From: Nyssa sinensis
Lineage: Eukaryota > Streptophyta > Magnoliopsida > Cornales > Nyssaceae
Length of the DNA stretch: 64,000 nt
NCBI GenBank assembly: GCA_008638375.1
Contig: CM018052.1
Coordinates: 24,264,071 to 24,328,070, forward strand
Direction of reading: 5' to 3'
Shown here: piece after piece, positions 46,103-57,303 of the stretch
Layout: each line of letters begins with the position of its first letter
Numbering within the stretch: the first letter of the stretch is position 1
Translations under genes and position numbers: made by a program
Notes under the pieces: model-generated
What the model saw: the letters and a program-made list of their open reading frames with translations, nothing else
What the model was told of the DNA's origin: nothing
Database searches by the model: none

Positions 46103-46975
46103 TGTCATGACCCGCAACCCACCCTCTACGGATCGACGAATCGCGACCCTGACCTGACCCTTTCGCCAGACCGACATCTTAAGTTATTTCACTCAATCAG
46201 TGCTACTAACATGCAATCAACATTGTAACAAAGGAAGACTTAAATAAAAGTCGCATGTATTTAAAATCCAGTTCTCAAAATACAGACTTTAAAAGTCTAA
46301 TACATTACATCCCCAAGACGTGGATGACATGGGAGAGCTATAAAATTGTACTGAATATTATATATTACGTTTATCCCAAAAATGTTCACAAGACTGCTAC
46401 TGTCCTCTTACAGCTTCCTTTCTTGAAATAGTCAGATTAAATCTGTAATGAGCTAACTTTGCCCAGTAAGTAATTCTCCTTTGCTTTGCCATGTGTACGA
46501 GTCAATATAGAAAAGCATAATCCAAAATGAATAAGGATAAGGAACATGATAGCCAGTCAATATCATAAAGTCATAACTCATCAATGAATATTAAATGGAA
46601 AGAAGTACAAGAGATAGTCAATGAAAATCTGGTCTGATAACAATAATTATACTGCTACAGTCATGAGCTATCTTAGGCATAACATCGTAAGTACTCAATA
46701 AAGCTTTGCAATCATATGATCATTCATAGGGAATAATATGATCAACCTATGCATTTCAATAAAAGATAATGATATCAACAAAAGTGGATGCACCTTAACT
46801 TGGGGCCCGGCTTACCCCCACGTGCTTGTAGCATAGATCTCTTTAATGTATATAAATCATGTCCTCCAGGACAAAAATGTGCGCCATGCCTCGCATGACC
46901 ACGTGTAGATGTGCACCATGCCTTGCATGACCATGTGTAGATAATGTTCCTCCTGAAACCTTGACCTGAAGGTCT
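46103..46975 (-). repeat. Partial 5' LTR
   Basis: Matches 40499-41394 in the same orientation, including AACCCACCCTCTACGGAT and CATCCCCAAGACGTGGATGA. Homology stops at about 46975 after CCTTGACCTGAAGGTC, so about 2.5 kb of the LTR is missing. Confidence 0.85.
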
Positions 46976-48300
46976 TCTCATTCTCTTCACTTGGAGATGA
47001 GGCTCGGCAAAGGAAGATCTTTCCCCAATCTTCTTTTTCTTCATCCTTAGAGGCCATCCAAACACTAGGGATTTTTTCAGACTCTCAAACCGATCCCATA
47101 CTAGGCCATACTCCATCAAATTGCTGGGGCCGCGGATGGCGTCATGAGAATAATTACTAGTCTGAAGGAGTTTCTTGTACTTTTGTTGAAGATCGACTGT
47201 GACAATCGATCTCTTCCAAGATCTCTTATCTTCACAAAAACATGGGATTAGAGCAGCAATACACAATCAGAAAGCCCAAAAATAAAAATGCAAAATACAA
47301 AGGGGACCTCACCTTTAAGCCCAGTTTTCCGTGGGAAAGTTGAAACTCGGCTCTCGAAGTCCTCGAACTCCTATCCTCCTTTTACAAAGAAGTAGTACTT
47401 ATTCCAAGTCTTATTGGAAGTGCGTACAGTGGAGAGAGGTCTGAACCCTTGTCAAAAGACATGTAAAACATGCCTTCTGACTTTAAGTACTTCATATCCA
47501 TGTTGCTCCTTACCAACAAGAGGTCCACCTCGACATGGTTTAAATGTCCTAAAACTATGAACCCCCCAGTAGGTGCCTCCAACTATTTATATTCAAATCG
47601 GCGGGAAATATATTGAACCAACTGAAAAATTCCAAATTAAAGGGTGGAGAGGAAACCTAACCCCTATTTCAAACCATTCAAGGTAGACACATATTTCACC
47701 TTACTCGGTGTTAGAGGGACAGTCAATGGGCCCTGGTACCCTACAGGACACGTTAGCAGGGAAGTCAAACGTAGCCCTCAGAGCATCTATCATGCCCTGA
47801 GTCATGGCACTTTCTCCTTCTTCCCTTCTGTAGGGTTTGCCCGAGGTTTCCCCTACAATGTTCCTAGGCTCGGCAAAAGCCTCTACTATCACAATCTCAA
47901 AACTAGGGTTCGGGTTGCTAACAATCCTAGTTTCTAAATTCCCTGATGAGCTACTATCTACAAGGTTCACATCCTATTGGTCAGACATTTCTAGGGATTC
48001 TTTTGCTTCATAGCCAGTATTTGATTGAGCATCAGAAGTTGACATGACAGAAAATGGAGAGGAGTAGAAGAAGATTTAAGGAAGTAAAAAAAAGATATAT
48101 ATGAGCGAACCAAACCTGACTGCAGATTTGATCGGAGTTGGACTTTTTACGCAGGAAATCATCGTACTGGAAATCGTCTTACTTGACGAAAATTGTCTTA
48201 CTTGAAGTTTTACTTTAAAGAGGAACGACAAAGCTCTTAAGCGGGAAATGATGAAAGGAAGGGTGTCAATGTACTCCCCCACCTTTTTATAAGGGATTAA
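46976..48300 (-). pseudogene. 'Putative gypsy-type transposon' gag-like gene, decayed, minus strand
   Basis: Minus strand: a TATA-like CTTATAAAAAGG at about 48290, N-terminal part with EAFAEPRNIVGETSGKPYRR and TQGMIDALRATFDFPANVSC (about 47740-47900), then FIVLGHLNHVEVDLLLVRSN, YLKSEGMFYMSFDKG (about 47460-47560), a YFFVKGG motif (about 47390), and a downstream segment KRSWKRSIVTVDLQQKYKK (about 47200). This resembles the gag-type protein encoded in Tat-like plant elements (Pfam Transposase_28). A homologous copy lies inverted at 54.3-55.2 kb. Confidence 0.6.
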
Positions 48301-48325
48301 TAATGGTGTACGTAGTGCAAAGGAG

Positions 48326-48613
48326 TTGGAAAATTTTCTATGGGATATAAGCCATTATTTTAAAGCAGTCCGGACCTTAGATGCAGAGAAGGTGGATCTC
48401 AATAGCATGTATTTTGTTGGAAATGCAAAATTGTGGTGGCATACAAGATTTGAGGACAATTCACGTCCAAAGATCACGACCTGCGATTCTTTAGTCCATG
48501 AAATGAAGGAGCAGTTTCTTCCGAGCAACACGGCTTGGCAAGCACGTGATGCTCTACGCCAACTCAAACATACGGGTACTGTTCGAGATTATATTAAGCA
48601 ATTTTTGTCCTGA
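48326..48613 (+). pseudogene. gag core fragment
   Basis: 95 open codons with KLWWHTRFEDN, LPSNTAWQARDALRQLKHTG and TVRDYIKQF, the Retrotrans_gag capsid motif. It continues after a stop with LKIYLRKINCL-type frameshifted sequence to about 48770. Confidence 0.8.
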
Positions 48614-48950
48614 TGCTTGACATTAAAAATATATCTAAGGAAGATAAATTGTTTAATTTTATGGCTAGACTACAAGGATGGGCGCAGTTAGAATTGCGGC
48701 GGCAAGGCGTTAAGGACTTGTCTACAGCAATGACGGCTACTGATGCTCTTGTTGATTATCGCCCATAGTCAAATTCTGTGGAGAAAGATGGTAAGGGTAA
48801 GTCAAAGGAGTAACAAAAAAGGAAGGGTTTTAACAAGAAGTAGAAGGACAAGAAATTTACTTCTTTTTCTTCAGCAGAAAAGAGTACAGACAAACTGCCA
48901 CATCTAATAGTGGAAAGGGTTGTTTTATCTGTAATGGCCCTCACCATGCC

Positions 48951-49349
48951 ATGAACTACCCCAAGAAGGAGAATCTAAGTGCTCTTGTTGTAGAAGAATC
49001 AACTTCTTACCGTTCAGAGAAACCCACACGAGTCAACCCTCTCCAACTTTTGAATGTAATTCAGAAAAAAGAGGAACTAGCGGTTGGAAAGGGGTTGATG
49101 TATGTGCAGATCTTGTTAAACAACATTTCTATCCATGTTATGATTGATACTGGAGCCACTCACAACTTCATTTCTGATCATGAAGTGCAGGGGCTTAGTC
49201 TTTCTCTAGTTAGTGATTCCAGCAGAATCAAAGTTGTAAATTCAGAAGCGAAACCAGTTTGTGGAATGGCTAAAGATGTTCCCTTGAAAGTTGGCGATTG
49301 GGGAGGCCAATGCAGCCTAATTTATAGTGTCCCCTTGGATGATTTTTAG
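48951..49349 (+). pseudogene. Retroviral-type aspartic protease region
   Basis: Encodes VQILLNNISIHVMIDTGATH then NFISDHEVQGLSLSLV; DTGA is the active-site motif of Ty3/gypsy proteases. It stops at 49347-49349 (TAG in place of a codon before VILGLDF-like sequence). Confidence 0.8.
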
Positions 49350-49438
49350 GTAATTCTTAGGCTAGATTTCTTTACAAAGGTGAAGGTTTTTGTTGTGCCT
49401 CATCTGCAAGGTCTTTTTATCATGGACTTGCCAAGTCC

Positions 49439-50422
49439 TTGTTTTGTTTCTTTAATCAAAGCCAGAAGTGCAGTGGAGATGGTGTCTACACTGTAACTCA
49501 AAGATGGACTCAGAAAGGGGTAATGACTTATCTGGCCATGTTATTCGAGGAAGAAACAAAGGAAGAACTGCAGCCTATACCTGAACTTGTACAGAAATTG
49601 CTTGTCGAGTTCGAGGATGTGAAGCCAGATCAGCTTCCGCCCACATTACCGCCGAGAAGGGAGATTAACCACTATATTAAGCTAGTTTTGGGTGCTAAAC
49701 CCCCTACTCAAGCCCCTTATCACATGGCTCCCTTTGAACTTGCTGAGTTAAGAAAACAACTCACCGATCTTTTGAAGGTTGGTTTTATCCAGTCCTCTAA
49801 AGCGTCATATGGTGCTCCTGTTTTGTTCCATAAGAAGAAGGATGGTTCCTTTAGGCTCTATGTTGATTATAGAGCTCTCAACAAGGTGACAATAAAAAAA
49901 AACTATCCAGTCCCTATAGTTGATGAGCTGTTTAACATACTTGGGAAGGTTGTATACTTCACCCAGATGGATTTACGGTCTGGGTATTATCAAGTTAGAA
50001 TTATGGAGAGGGATGAGTCTAAAACAACCTATGTTACAAGGTATGGCTCTTATGAGTACTTGGTCATGCCATTTGGCCTAAGTCAGACTTTAGAAGAATA
50101 TATTGATCATTAAAGGTTGACATTGACTAAGTTGAGGGAAGCAGAACTATAATTAAAGCATGAGAAGTGTGAGTTTGGCCAAAAAGAAATCATGTCCTTT
50201 GGTCACATTATTTTTAGAGGTACTGTGCGGATGGACTCAAAGAAAATCACTACCATTCTTGAATGGCCAGTGCCGACTAAGGTGATGAAACTTAGATCTT
50301 TCTTGGGTTTAGCCAACTACTACAGAAAGTTCATCAAGAACTATTCTAAGAAGGTAGCAGTTTTGATAAACCTTTTATGGAAGGACAAAACCATGAATGC
50401 TAGGAGGCATTCGATTGCTTGA
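49439..50422 (+). pseudogene. Gypsy reverse transcriptase with active-site box deleted
   Basis: RT fingers and palm: YHMAPFELAELRKQLTDLL, GFIQSSKASYGAPVLFHKKK, DGSFRLYVDYRALNKVT, YFTQMDLRSGYYQVRI (first catalytic Asp kept), YLVMPFGL. At about 50083 the sequence jumps to TLEEYIDH, removing about 36 residues that normally include the YxDD box. After a stop it continues with KHEKCEFGQKEIMSFGHIIF and LRSFLGLANYYRKFIKNYS. Not functional. Confidence 0.85.
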
Positions 50423-50970
50423 AGGCGGCGGTGACTACTGACCTTATTGTGAAACTTCCTAATTTTGATTTGCCTTTTGAGGTGCAGACTGATGCTTCTG
50501 ATTTTGCTATTGGAGGTGTCTTAGTGCAGAAAGGGCATCCAGTGGCTTTCAAAAATAGGAAGCTTAGTGACACTAAAAAGTGGTATTCGGTGCACGAGAA
50601 GGAGATGACAACAGTAATACATTGTGTCAATACTTGGAGGCACTACTTGCTGGGTAAACATTTCTTCATTTTGATGGATAATGTGGCCACTAGTTACTTT
50701 CAAACCATGAAGAAGTTAACCCTGAAACAAGCAAGGTGGCAGGGCTTTATGGCGCAGTTCCACTACACAATCCAGTACAAACCAGGCAATGCAAATCAGG
50801 TTGCAGATGCTCTTAGTAGGAAGCCAATTGTGGAAGAGAACATTGCAGGACTAAGCCTAGTTGTTGGAGATGTCTTGAAAAAGATCAGAATCCAAACAGA
50901 AACTGATCTTGTGACTAGCCTACTCTTGAGGAAAGTCCTGAGTTGGTATCAGAGCCGCGGTTTTGATTAG
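50419..50970 (+). pseudogene. Gypsy RNase H domain
   Basis: Encodes LPFEVQTDASDFAIGGVLVQ, KWYSVHEKEMTTVIHCVNTW, RHYLLGKHFFILMDNVATSY and YKPGNANQVADALSRK, the RT-connected RNase H (TDAS, MD and ADALSR motifs). The open frame runs on out of family into the primer-site junction (after about 50940). Confidence 0.85.
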
Positions 50971-51220
50971 AATCCATGGCTGGTAGTGGTAACGCTGAGT
51001 TACGCGAGCGGATGACAAGGCTAGAGGACTTTGTGGGTGCTTCGCCGTATGATGCTATGCCTTTCTCGGTGTAGATTGATGGGTTATCCTAAGAGTTGCA
51101 GAATGTTCAGAGAACACAAGAAGAACTCTGACATACCGAAGATGATCATTATCTTGAATCAAACAGCAAGATAAACGATCTTCTTGAGGATATCAGTTCT
51201 CTGGCCGAAGTTTGAAGAAG
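50944..51220 (+). mobile_element. Primer-binding site plus gag N-terminus of the same gypsy family, out of order
   Basis: TTGGTATCAGAGC (50943-50955) is the initiator-Met primer site, with no LTR before it. It is followed after about 20 bases by an ATG opening MAGSGNAELRERMTRLEDFV, a gag N-terminus of the type that should precede the gag core at 48310. Stops follow (51074 and beyond) and it ends near LEDISSLAEV at about 51213. Confidence 0.75.
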
Positions 51221-51530
51221 AGAACCTTTGGTCAGATTAGTATTCCTTTGTAATCTGATTCATGTCAATATAAAGGTTTGGAAGTGTTTTCCCTGTAAAT
51301 GTGTCTGTTGCATTGTGTTTACTCTGTGTGTGTGTGCTGCCTAACGAGTTGAAGGCTGGTTGCAGAGGCAACGCCATCATTAGGGTGACATTGCTGCGAA
51401 ACAAAAATTAACCATATGACAAGAGCGGCTACCACCAAAGCCTACCCGGTGACCCTCTGATTTTGAGTTTTTAATAGGTAGCTAAGGACGGGAAGTCCCT
51501 TTGATCAAAAAGAGCAACATCAGCTACCAT
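51220..51530 (+). repeat. LTR-derived segment of a Tat-like element
   Basis: 51424-51521 matches the LTR end at 40305-40406 (GCGGCTACCACCAAAGCC, CCGGTGACCCTCTGA, GACGGGAAGTCC). No recognisable primer site follows at 51522. 51224-51400 is probable LTR or leader sequence (TGTAATCTGATTCATGTCAATATAAAGG). Confidence 0.5.
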
Positions 51531-51539
51531 GCGCTGACC

Positions 51540-52540
51540 AGTTACAAAAAAGAAGAAGAAAAAGATAGAATAAGGCAAACCTGTGAGGTTGGCATCCTTA
51601 ATGGTTAATTGTATGATTTATTTTTTTGTGATTGTAAGATAATTTATGAATATATGCACTTAGACAAATTAGCTTATTTGAAATAAAAAATCAATCTCTC
51701 TTATGCATAACTCAAATTTTTATCATTGCACTCACACATAGTATCAAAATTTCCTTTCCCTACATAAATTATATATGAAAAAAGAATTGATGTACACAAC
51801 AAAGATTACAACTAAACGAAGTTCCATTCCAAACGAAATGGAATTACATTGTACCAAATTAAGATGTAGTTTTTGGGCTCAAGTTCATTATATCATACAC
51901 ATGCATGTACACATTTATATATATATATATATATTGGTATATATTGACCAGTTCATCGTAGACTGCATCGATCAATTCTCAAAATGACGAATCACTTATA
52001 TTAAAGAATTTGAGTATTTCTTTCCTTATAACTTCTGATTGATAAAATTTAAAAGGAAATTGCCAGGCTCAAGATTGTTTAGGACCACTTCATTCACTTT
52101 GAGGCCTTGAAATTTCCTTAAATAGGTTTAACCCTATCTAAACTCGGTCAAGCTTCAAGATCCTACATAACTTACAATTTTTTGAGAGGTTATTTGAAAA
52201 TTCTTCAAAAGAATTTTATCGGTCCACTTTTATCAAGTTATCTAATAATACATGTCTTAACCCTGTCTAAATATGATCTGTGCAACACTTAACCAATAAA
52301 ATTAGAGTCTTCCTCTTGTATAGGGGTGTGCCCCTGCTTTTGGTAGTAATAAATTTAATTCCAAAAATAAAAAATCAACAAAATTATGTGTTTTTTTTTT
52401 TTTTTTGTGATAGTAATGTTACATTTCACCCATTTAAATATTTAATTGCTTAACTCAAATAATTTTTTTTTACAACTAATTGATTTAAACGAGATTTTTT
52501 TACATCTCAACTAAACGAGCACTTAATTCTTTTCCTATTC
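51540..52540. other. Intergenic, AT-rich, no gene seen
   Basis: Short AT microsatellite at 51917-51935, poly-T at 52389-52406. No coding or repeat end recognised. Confidence 0.45.
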
Positions 52541-52582
52541 TATTAATTCTCTTCCCATTTTATTAGGAATAATAAGATGGGA

Positions 52583-52654
<72 letters not shown>

Positions 52655-52732
52655 ATTAATTATCTTCCCATATTATTAGGAATAATAAGATGAGAGAATT
52701 TTAATATATATATATATATAGAGAGAGAGAGC
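52541..52732. repeat. Tandem duplication containing (AT)n(AG)n microsatellites
   Basis: CTATTAATTCTCTTCCCATTT...GGAATAATAAGATG occurs at about 52540-52583 and again at about 52653-52698, each followed by (AT)n then (AG)n. The unit is about 113 bp including the microsatellite. Confidence 0.85.
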
Positions 52733-53042
52733 CTACTGTTTTTAGCTACGCATAAGCAATGTCCATGCTAAGCTTGTCTTCATGAAAGTTTAAAATAAAG
52801 AAAAAGTTTGGGGACATAGTATATATATTTAAGCCAACCTAAATTTGGCCGAAGTGAGTGTGTAAGAGGAAAAAATATTTGGTGCCTCCTAGGCACCGCG
52901 TAATTGTTAATATGTGGTGCCACCACTCAATCAAATTAACACACACGAAATTGTCAGCCATTTTTTTTTTCTCTCTCAAACTACTAACCTATTTCTCAAA
53001 TTCAATCCCATTCTCTTTACATATTTTCTCTCAGTGCCCCCC

Positions 53043-53336
53043 ATGGCTGCCCTCTCTCAAAGCAGAATCGCTCTCCCCCAATTTCTCTCCCAACCTTCTA
53101 AAACTCTCTCTCTCTCTTCCATCATCTCTCTATTATCTCTTTACCAATCTCTTTCTCCACAGGTCACACTAGAAAATCACCTTCCTTTTCAGTGCACGCC
53201 ACTACAGCCTCCACCACCGTTACCAGCCAATGCCATTGGCTCTGATGTTCTATTGATTAAGCAAATTTGCCAAAACATGGTAAAAAATGCAGTAAATGTA
53301 CCACTTGTAAATATTTATAAAATGTGTACACTTTGA
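53043..53336 (+). other. Open frame starting MAALSQSRIALPQF, transit-peptide-like, possible captured gene start
   Basis: 97 codons from the ATG at 53043. The first about 40 residues are Ser/Leu/Arg-rich with few acidic residues (SQPSKTLSLSSIISLLSL), as in a plastid transit peptide. A CAG|GTCAC at about 53161 could be a splice donor, and the rest is unconvincing. The same start context recurs inverted at about 56715. Product unknown. Confidence 0.3.
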
Positions 53337-53584
53337 AGTTTCATGGCTACAACACAATATGGTGAATTGAAACTAGTTACTTCCCTAAAGATTATCAGAA
53401 GCTAAGCATGCAAATCCACTGCAATATGCTTCATCTTGAAAAGAAGTTAGACAATCTGTGGGGTTAATTTTTTTTTTCTTCCTTCTTTCTATTCTTTTCT
53501 TTTATCTTATTTCCTTTCCTTTTCTTTCCATTTTCTTCTATTCTCTAACCGTAACTCTATTTTTTTGTTATAACTTTTTGATGT

Positions 53585-53720
53585 TGTACTTTCTGATCAA
53601 TAGGACTTCCACTCTTCGTCATCTGTCAAGAACTTAAACAGAGAGATTAGAGAGCCACCAGGTTGGCTTCGGTGGTAGCCGCTCCGATGATAAAGTTAGT
53701 AAAATTAAAAGAAAGACTGT
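53585..53720 (-). repeat. Tat-like LTR end, minus strand
   Basis: Minus strand GAGCGGCTACCACCGAAGCC...GGTGGCTCTCTAATC...GATGACGAAGAGTGGAAGTCC...TACAACATCA corresponds to the LTR end at 40300-40406. The preceding minus-strand sequence (about 53720-53900) may be more of the LTR. Confidence 0.6.
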
Positions 53721-54308
53721 AATTAAGAGGAATTGAATTGCTGTAATTGAAAAGCGCACCTTAGGATTTTATTTACAAGCTATAGATTTCCTAAGTTGAT
53801 TAGAATTCGGAATCACAAAAGTAGGGATTTGATGATATCCGAGAATAGCAATTACCATGTTTGACTTTGTTTCTTTACTTCAAGGTCGGTAGGGCATGTA
53901 AGTTGGTGATCAGCTCTGGACCCCTTTATGTGTGCGCTTAGTATTTCCTGCTCTAGAGGGAAGACGAGAGATCTTGCGATATTCCAAGCAAAGAAGTTCT
54001 GAACCCTGTGTGCCTGTCTGTTCTGGATTGGAGAGCTTTCCTTAGTCTATATGCGAAGGTGCTCTATATGTACACGTGTCATGCCAGGACTGGTCTGTCT
54101 TTTTGTGGTATATCAGCTACCTCCCCTTTGAGCCTCAGTTTAGCGAATTGTGTAACTGAGTTTGAAGGTTCCTGAAGAGTCATGTGCTATAATTGTGAAC
54201 GTGTCGCTTCACCTTCTACGACAGTTGTTGATGTGACATTTATTGCGTCAGCCGTCGATTGGACTTTTGAGGCTATCATTTCCTTAACCACTGTGACGGT
54301 TTAGAATC

Positions 54309-55240
54309 ATGGGCCCCTATCACTTTAACCTTTATAAAAGGAGAAGAAGTGTGCGTGTGCCCTTTTTCCTTCATTTCCATTGCTTTAAAAAGTATTTCGC
54401 TGCATATTGGGAAAAACAAAGTGAGAAGATCGTTGCTGTGAGAAGCTTATTTTTGATCAAATTTTCGCTCAGGTCCGATTTGTTTTCGAACATCCTTCTA
54501 CCTTCCATTCTTCTTCTTTTCTTCTCTTTTATTTTCATCATATTGGGCTCAGACGCCATGTCAAGGATAGGTTTTGGCACAGAGAGTTCCTCTAAGATGA
54601 TTGTACCATCAGAAATTCAAATCATAGGTATCAGTTCCTTCGAGGACTTAGAAAATAAAGTAGTTGAGTATCCCTCCCCTAGTCCTGAACTTAGGATCGT
54701 AGAGGCCTTCATTGAGCCTAGGAATGTAGCAGGGGAAACCTCAAGTAGGCCTTCCCAAAGGCAAAAGAGAGAAAGTACCATCACTCAGGGCATGTTAGGT
54801 GCTCTGAGGGCTGCTTTCAACTATTCCCAAAATGTGACTTGTAGGGCGCTCGAACCGTTGGATCGCCCATTTGATATTGGTCGAGGCGAGATTTGTTTAT
54901 ATCTTAAGTGGTTTGAGATTGAACTTAGGTTTCTTTTCCATCCCTTGATTAGGGATTTTTTTCAAATGGTTCAACTTATGCGTTGCTGACCTCAATGTCA
55001 ATAGTTGGAGACATATGTTAGGGTTCATAGTTTTAGGTCATATGAACGGTGTCAAAGTAGATCTTCAGTTGATCCGAAGCAATATGGACCTGAAGTTTCT
55101 GAGGTCAGAGGGCATGTTCTACATGTCTTTTGACAAGGGGTTCAGATCCCTCTCCTCAGTACCCACTTCTAATAAAACTTGAAAAAAGTGGTATTTCTTC
55201 GTAGGAGGAAGATGGGAGCTTAAAGACTACGAGGGCCAGA
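54309..55240 (+). pseudogene. 'Putative gypsy-type transposon' gag-like gene, plus strand
   Basis: TATA-like CTTTATAAAAGGAG at about 54330. From about 54558 the frame reads MSRIGFGTESSSKMIVPSEI, then EAFIEPRNVAGETSSRPSQR and TQGMLGALRAAFNYSQNVTC. After a frameshift (about 54985) it continues with FIVLGHMNGVKVDLQLIRSN, KFLRSEGMFYMSFDKGF and KWYFFVGG (about 55190). Same family as the inverted copy at 46.98-48.3 kb. Decayed. Confidence 0.6.
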
Positions 55241-55754
55241 CCTTTTTGATCTGTATGCGTAGGTACTCTGTATGTACATGTGTCATGCCAGGACTGATTT
55301 GTACTTTTGTGGTATATCATTTTATTTCCTTTCCTTTGTTCCACCAACCCATTTCAATCTCCTCTTTTTTTACAAAACAAATCACAAGGAAGGAGGAGAT
55401 TTCTGTCAGAGATTATATATATATATATTGACATAAAATAGGGGCAAAGAAGGTCGGTGGCTAGATGAGATGGTGGAGAGAGGGTGGTCAGCATGTGTTA
55501 AAGTGTGGGGTCGTTAGTGTTGTCGGAGCCAACAGTGTTGGCTGGGAGTGGTAATGGTGGTTACCATGGTGCATAGTTAAAAGAGGCAATGTTTACTGGT
55601 GTGACCAGAGAGAAAAATCAGGAGACTGGGAAAGAGAGAATAAAGAGATACATTAGACGGATTCTACGTGTGAGAGAGGGTAGCCATGTGGTTGTTCAGA
55701 GAGACCGTGTGTAGAGAGAGAATGAGTCTGAGAAATCGGGTTACGATTTGGAAA

Positions 55755-55997
55755 AAGGCTGTGTTTGGTAGTGTTTCAAAACCCGTTTCATGGTTTTCGA
55801 AAATCCAATTTGTGTTTGGTTACGATTTTCAAATATTGTGTTTCAAAAATTGATTCTGAAAATTAATCTTCCTCTTTTTTAAAAATTTTCAAAATCTTCC
55901 CTCCTCCATCTCTCTATCACCTCTCAACATCACCTGCCATCCACCAGAGGGAGTATGGGCGTTGTTGCTCAATTGTTCTTGTTGTCGTTTGGAGAGG

Positions 55998-56036
<39 letters not shown>

Positions 56037-56497
56037 GGTTGTCGGTGAAGCTTGGTGGTCACGGTGGTGGCTTCTGATGGGTGTTAGTGGTGTACGTCGG
56101 TAAGGTGGTATGGGAGGTGGGTGGTGGTGCTATGTTGTGATGGAGGTGGGTAGTGGTATTTGTAGATGCCTGACAGAGAAGGAGTGAGAGATGGGATTCA
56201 ATGTAGCACATGATTTGTGAACTTATTTGACTTAACCATAAAAATTTTGACTCTTGATGTCTTTCTTGTATGAGGTTCCATCACGGTGATTAACATATGT
56301 TGATATTAGTATATAAAAAATGTGAAGAAAGGTTTTTTTTTTTTGAATTATATCTAAACACATTTTTATTTTTTTTCTAAATTCAAATTATCATATCCAA
56401 ACGCATTTTTATAGTTTTTAAAAAAATAATTACAAAATTTTGAAAAATATTTTACAGAAAATCATATTTGTATTACTATCCAAACGCAATTAGAATC
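55755..56497. mobile_element. Putative MITE with GTGTTTGG ends
   Basis: Left TGTGTTTGGTAGTGTTTCAAAA and, reversed, right TTGCGTTTGGATAGTAATAC are similar inverted ends, with further subterminal TTTGTGTTTGG/CCAAACGCA copies. Contains a (GA)n microsatellite at about 55995-56033 and a GGTGG-rich stretch. No clear target duplication. Confidence 0.4.
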
Positions 56498-56804
56498 TCA
56501 TTCTTTTTATTCCACTTTCATTTTATCATAAGTATGATAATATTATTTATTTAATAAATAATAAATCTCATGTGAGAATATGAAATCAAAAAAAAGATAA
56601 AGGAAGTAAGATTTCTAGCATTTTTCTTAAAAAAAAATAAAAAATTGACGAGTCCATGTGTCTTTGTTTGATTGTGGTGCCACCATGTATTAATTTTGCG
56701 AGCGAGCGAGGGCAGCCATGATGGGGCGTTGAGAGAGAATGGGTAGAGAGAATGGGATCGAGAAATGGGTACGTGGTTTGGGAGAAAAAAAAAAAAAAAG
56801 AAGG

Positions 56805-57303
56805 TATTTTTTTGAAGTTTATGATAATTATATTATTTTTTAAAGTTTTTAAAATTATACTCACTTCTCTTATTTTATCTAAAAATATACAGATATTTTA
56901 TTTCTATTAATTTTTTTTAAAATGACAAAATTGTCTTTATTATTTATTTATTTTTATAAATTTTCTAATTTTGACCAATTTTTTTTAACTTTTTAAAAAG
57001 ATTTTTTAATTTTTTTTAAAAACAAATTTAAGGTAAATAGCTTATTTTTATTTTATAAAAAACCAAAATTTAAGGTTTTTATCAATATTTATTAAAAAAA
57101 TAAAAAAAAATAAATCAAAATTTAAAAAATTGAAAGAAAAAATATGAAAGAGGTAGTTTTGTCATTTTGAAGAAAAAATTTGACAAGAGAGAGATATCTA
57201 TATATTTTCATGTAAAATAAGAGATGTCACTATAATTTCATAAATATCAAAAAAAATTAATGTAATTGTCATAAACCTCAAAAGAGACTAGTGTAATGTA
57301 TTT
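56805..57303. mobile_element. Long-TIR MITE of about 500 bp
   Basis: Arms of about 130 bp: left TTTGAAGTTTATGATAATTA...TCTCTTATTTTATCTAAAAA...AAAATGACAAAA, mirrored by the reverse of 57170-57303 (TTTGAGGTTTATGACAATTA...TCTCTTATTTTACATGAAAA...AAAATGACAAAA). Same type as 58080-58553. Ends are blurred by flanking A-tracts. Confidence 0.65.

Larger units (their letters stand above)
40499..46975 (-). mobile_element. Non-autonomous LTR retrotransposon (pol-less), minus strand
   Basis: In minus orientation: truncated 5' LTR (46103-46975), initiator-tRNA-Met-type primer site (46088-46099), a short decayed gag, non-coding filler, polypurine tract (43964-43980) and 3' LTR (40499-43963, 3.47 kb). The two LTRs match over about 870-900 bp. 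There is no protease, RT, RNase H or integrase, so it depended on other elements. The 5' LTR breaks off at about 46975 against a gag-like fragment of another family. Confidence 0.85.
48310..50943 (+). mobile_element. Ty3/gypsy gag-pol fragment, lacking LTRs and integrase
   Basis: In order: gag core (48310-48770), zinc knuckle CFICNGPHHAMNY in which the last Cys is Tyr (about 48923-48960), aspartic protease with DTGATHNFIS (49146-), RT (about 49560-50420) and RNase H (50419-50930). The gag N-terminus is missing here; the element starts abruptly at NGVRSAKELENF. Stops interrupt gag and pol. The end is fused to a primer site and gag N-terminus at 50944. Confidence 0.85.
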
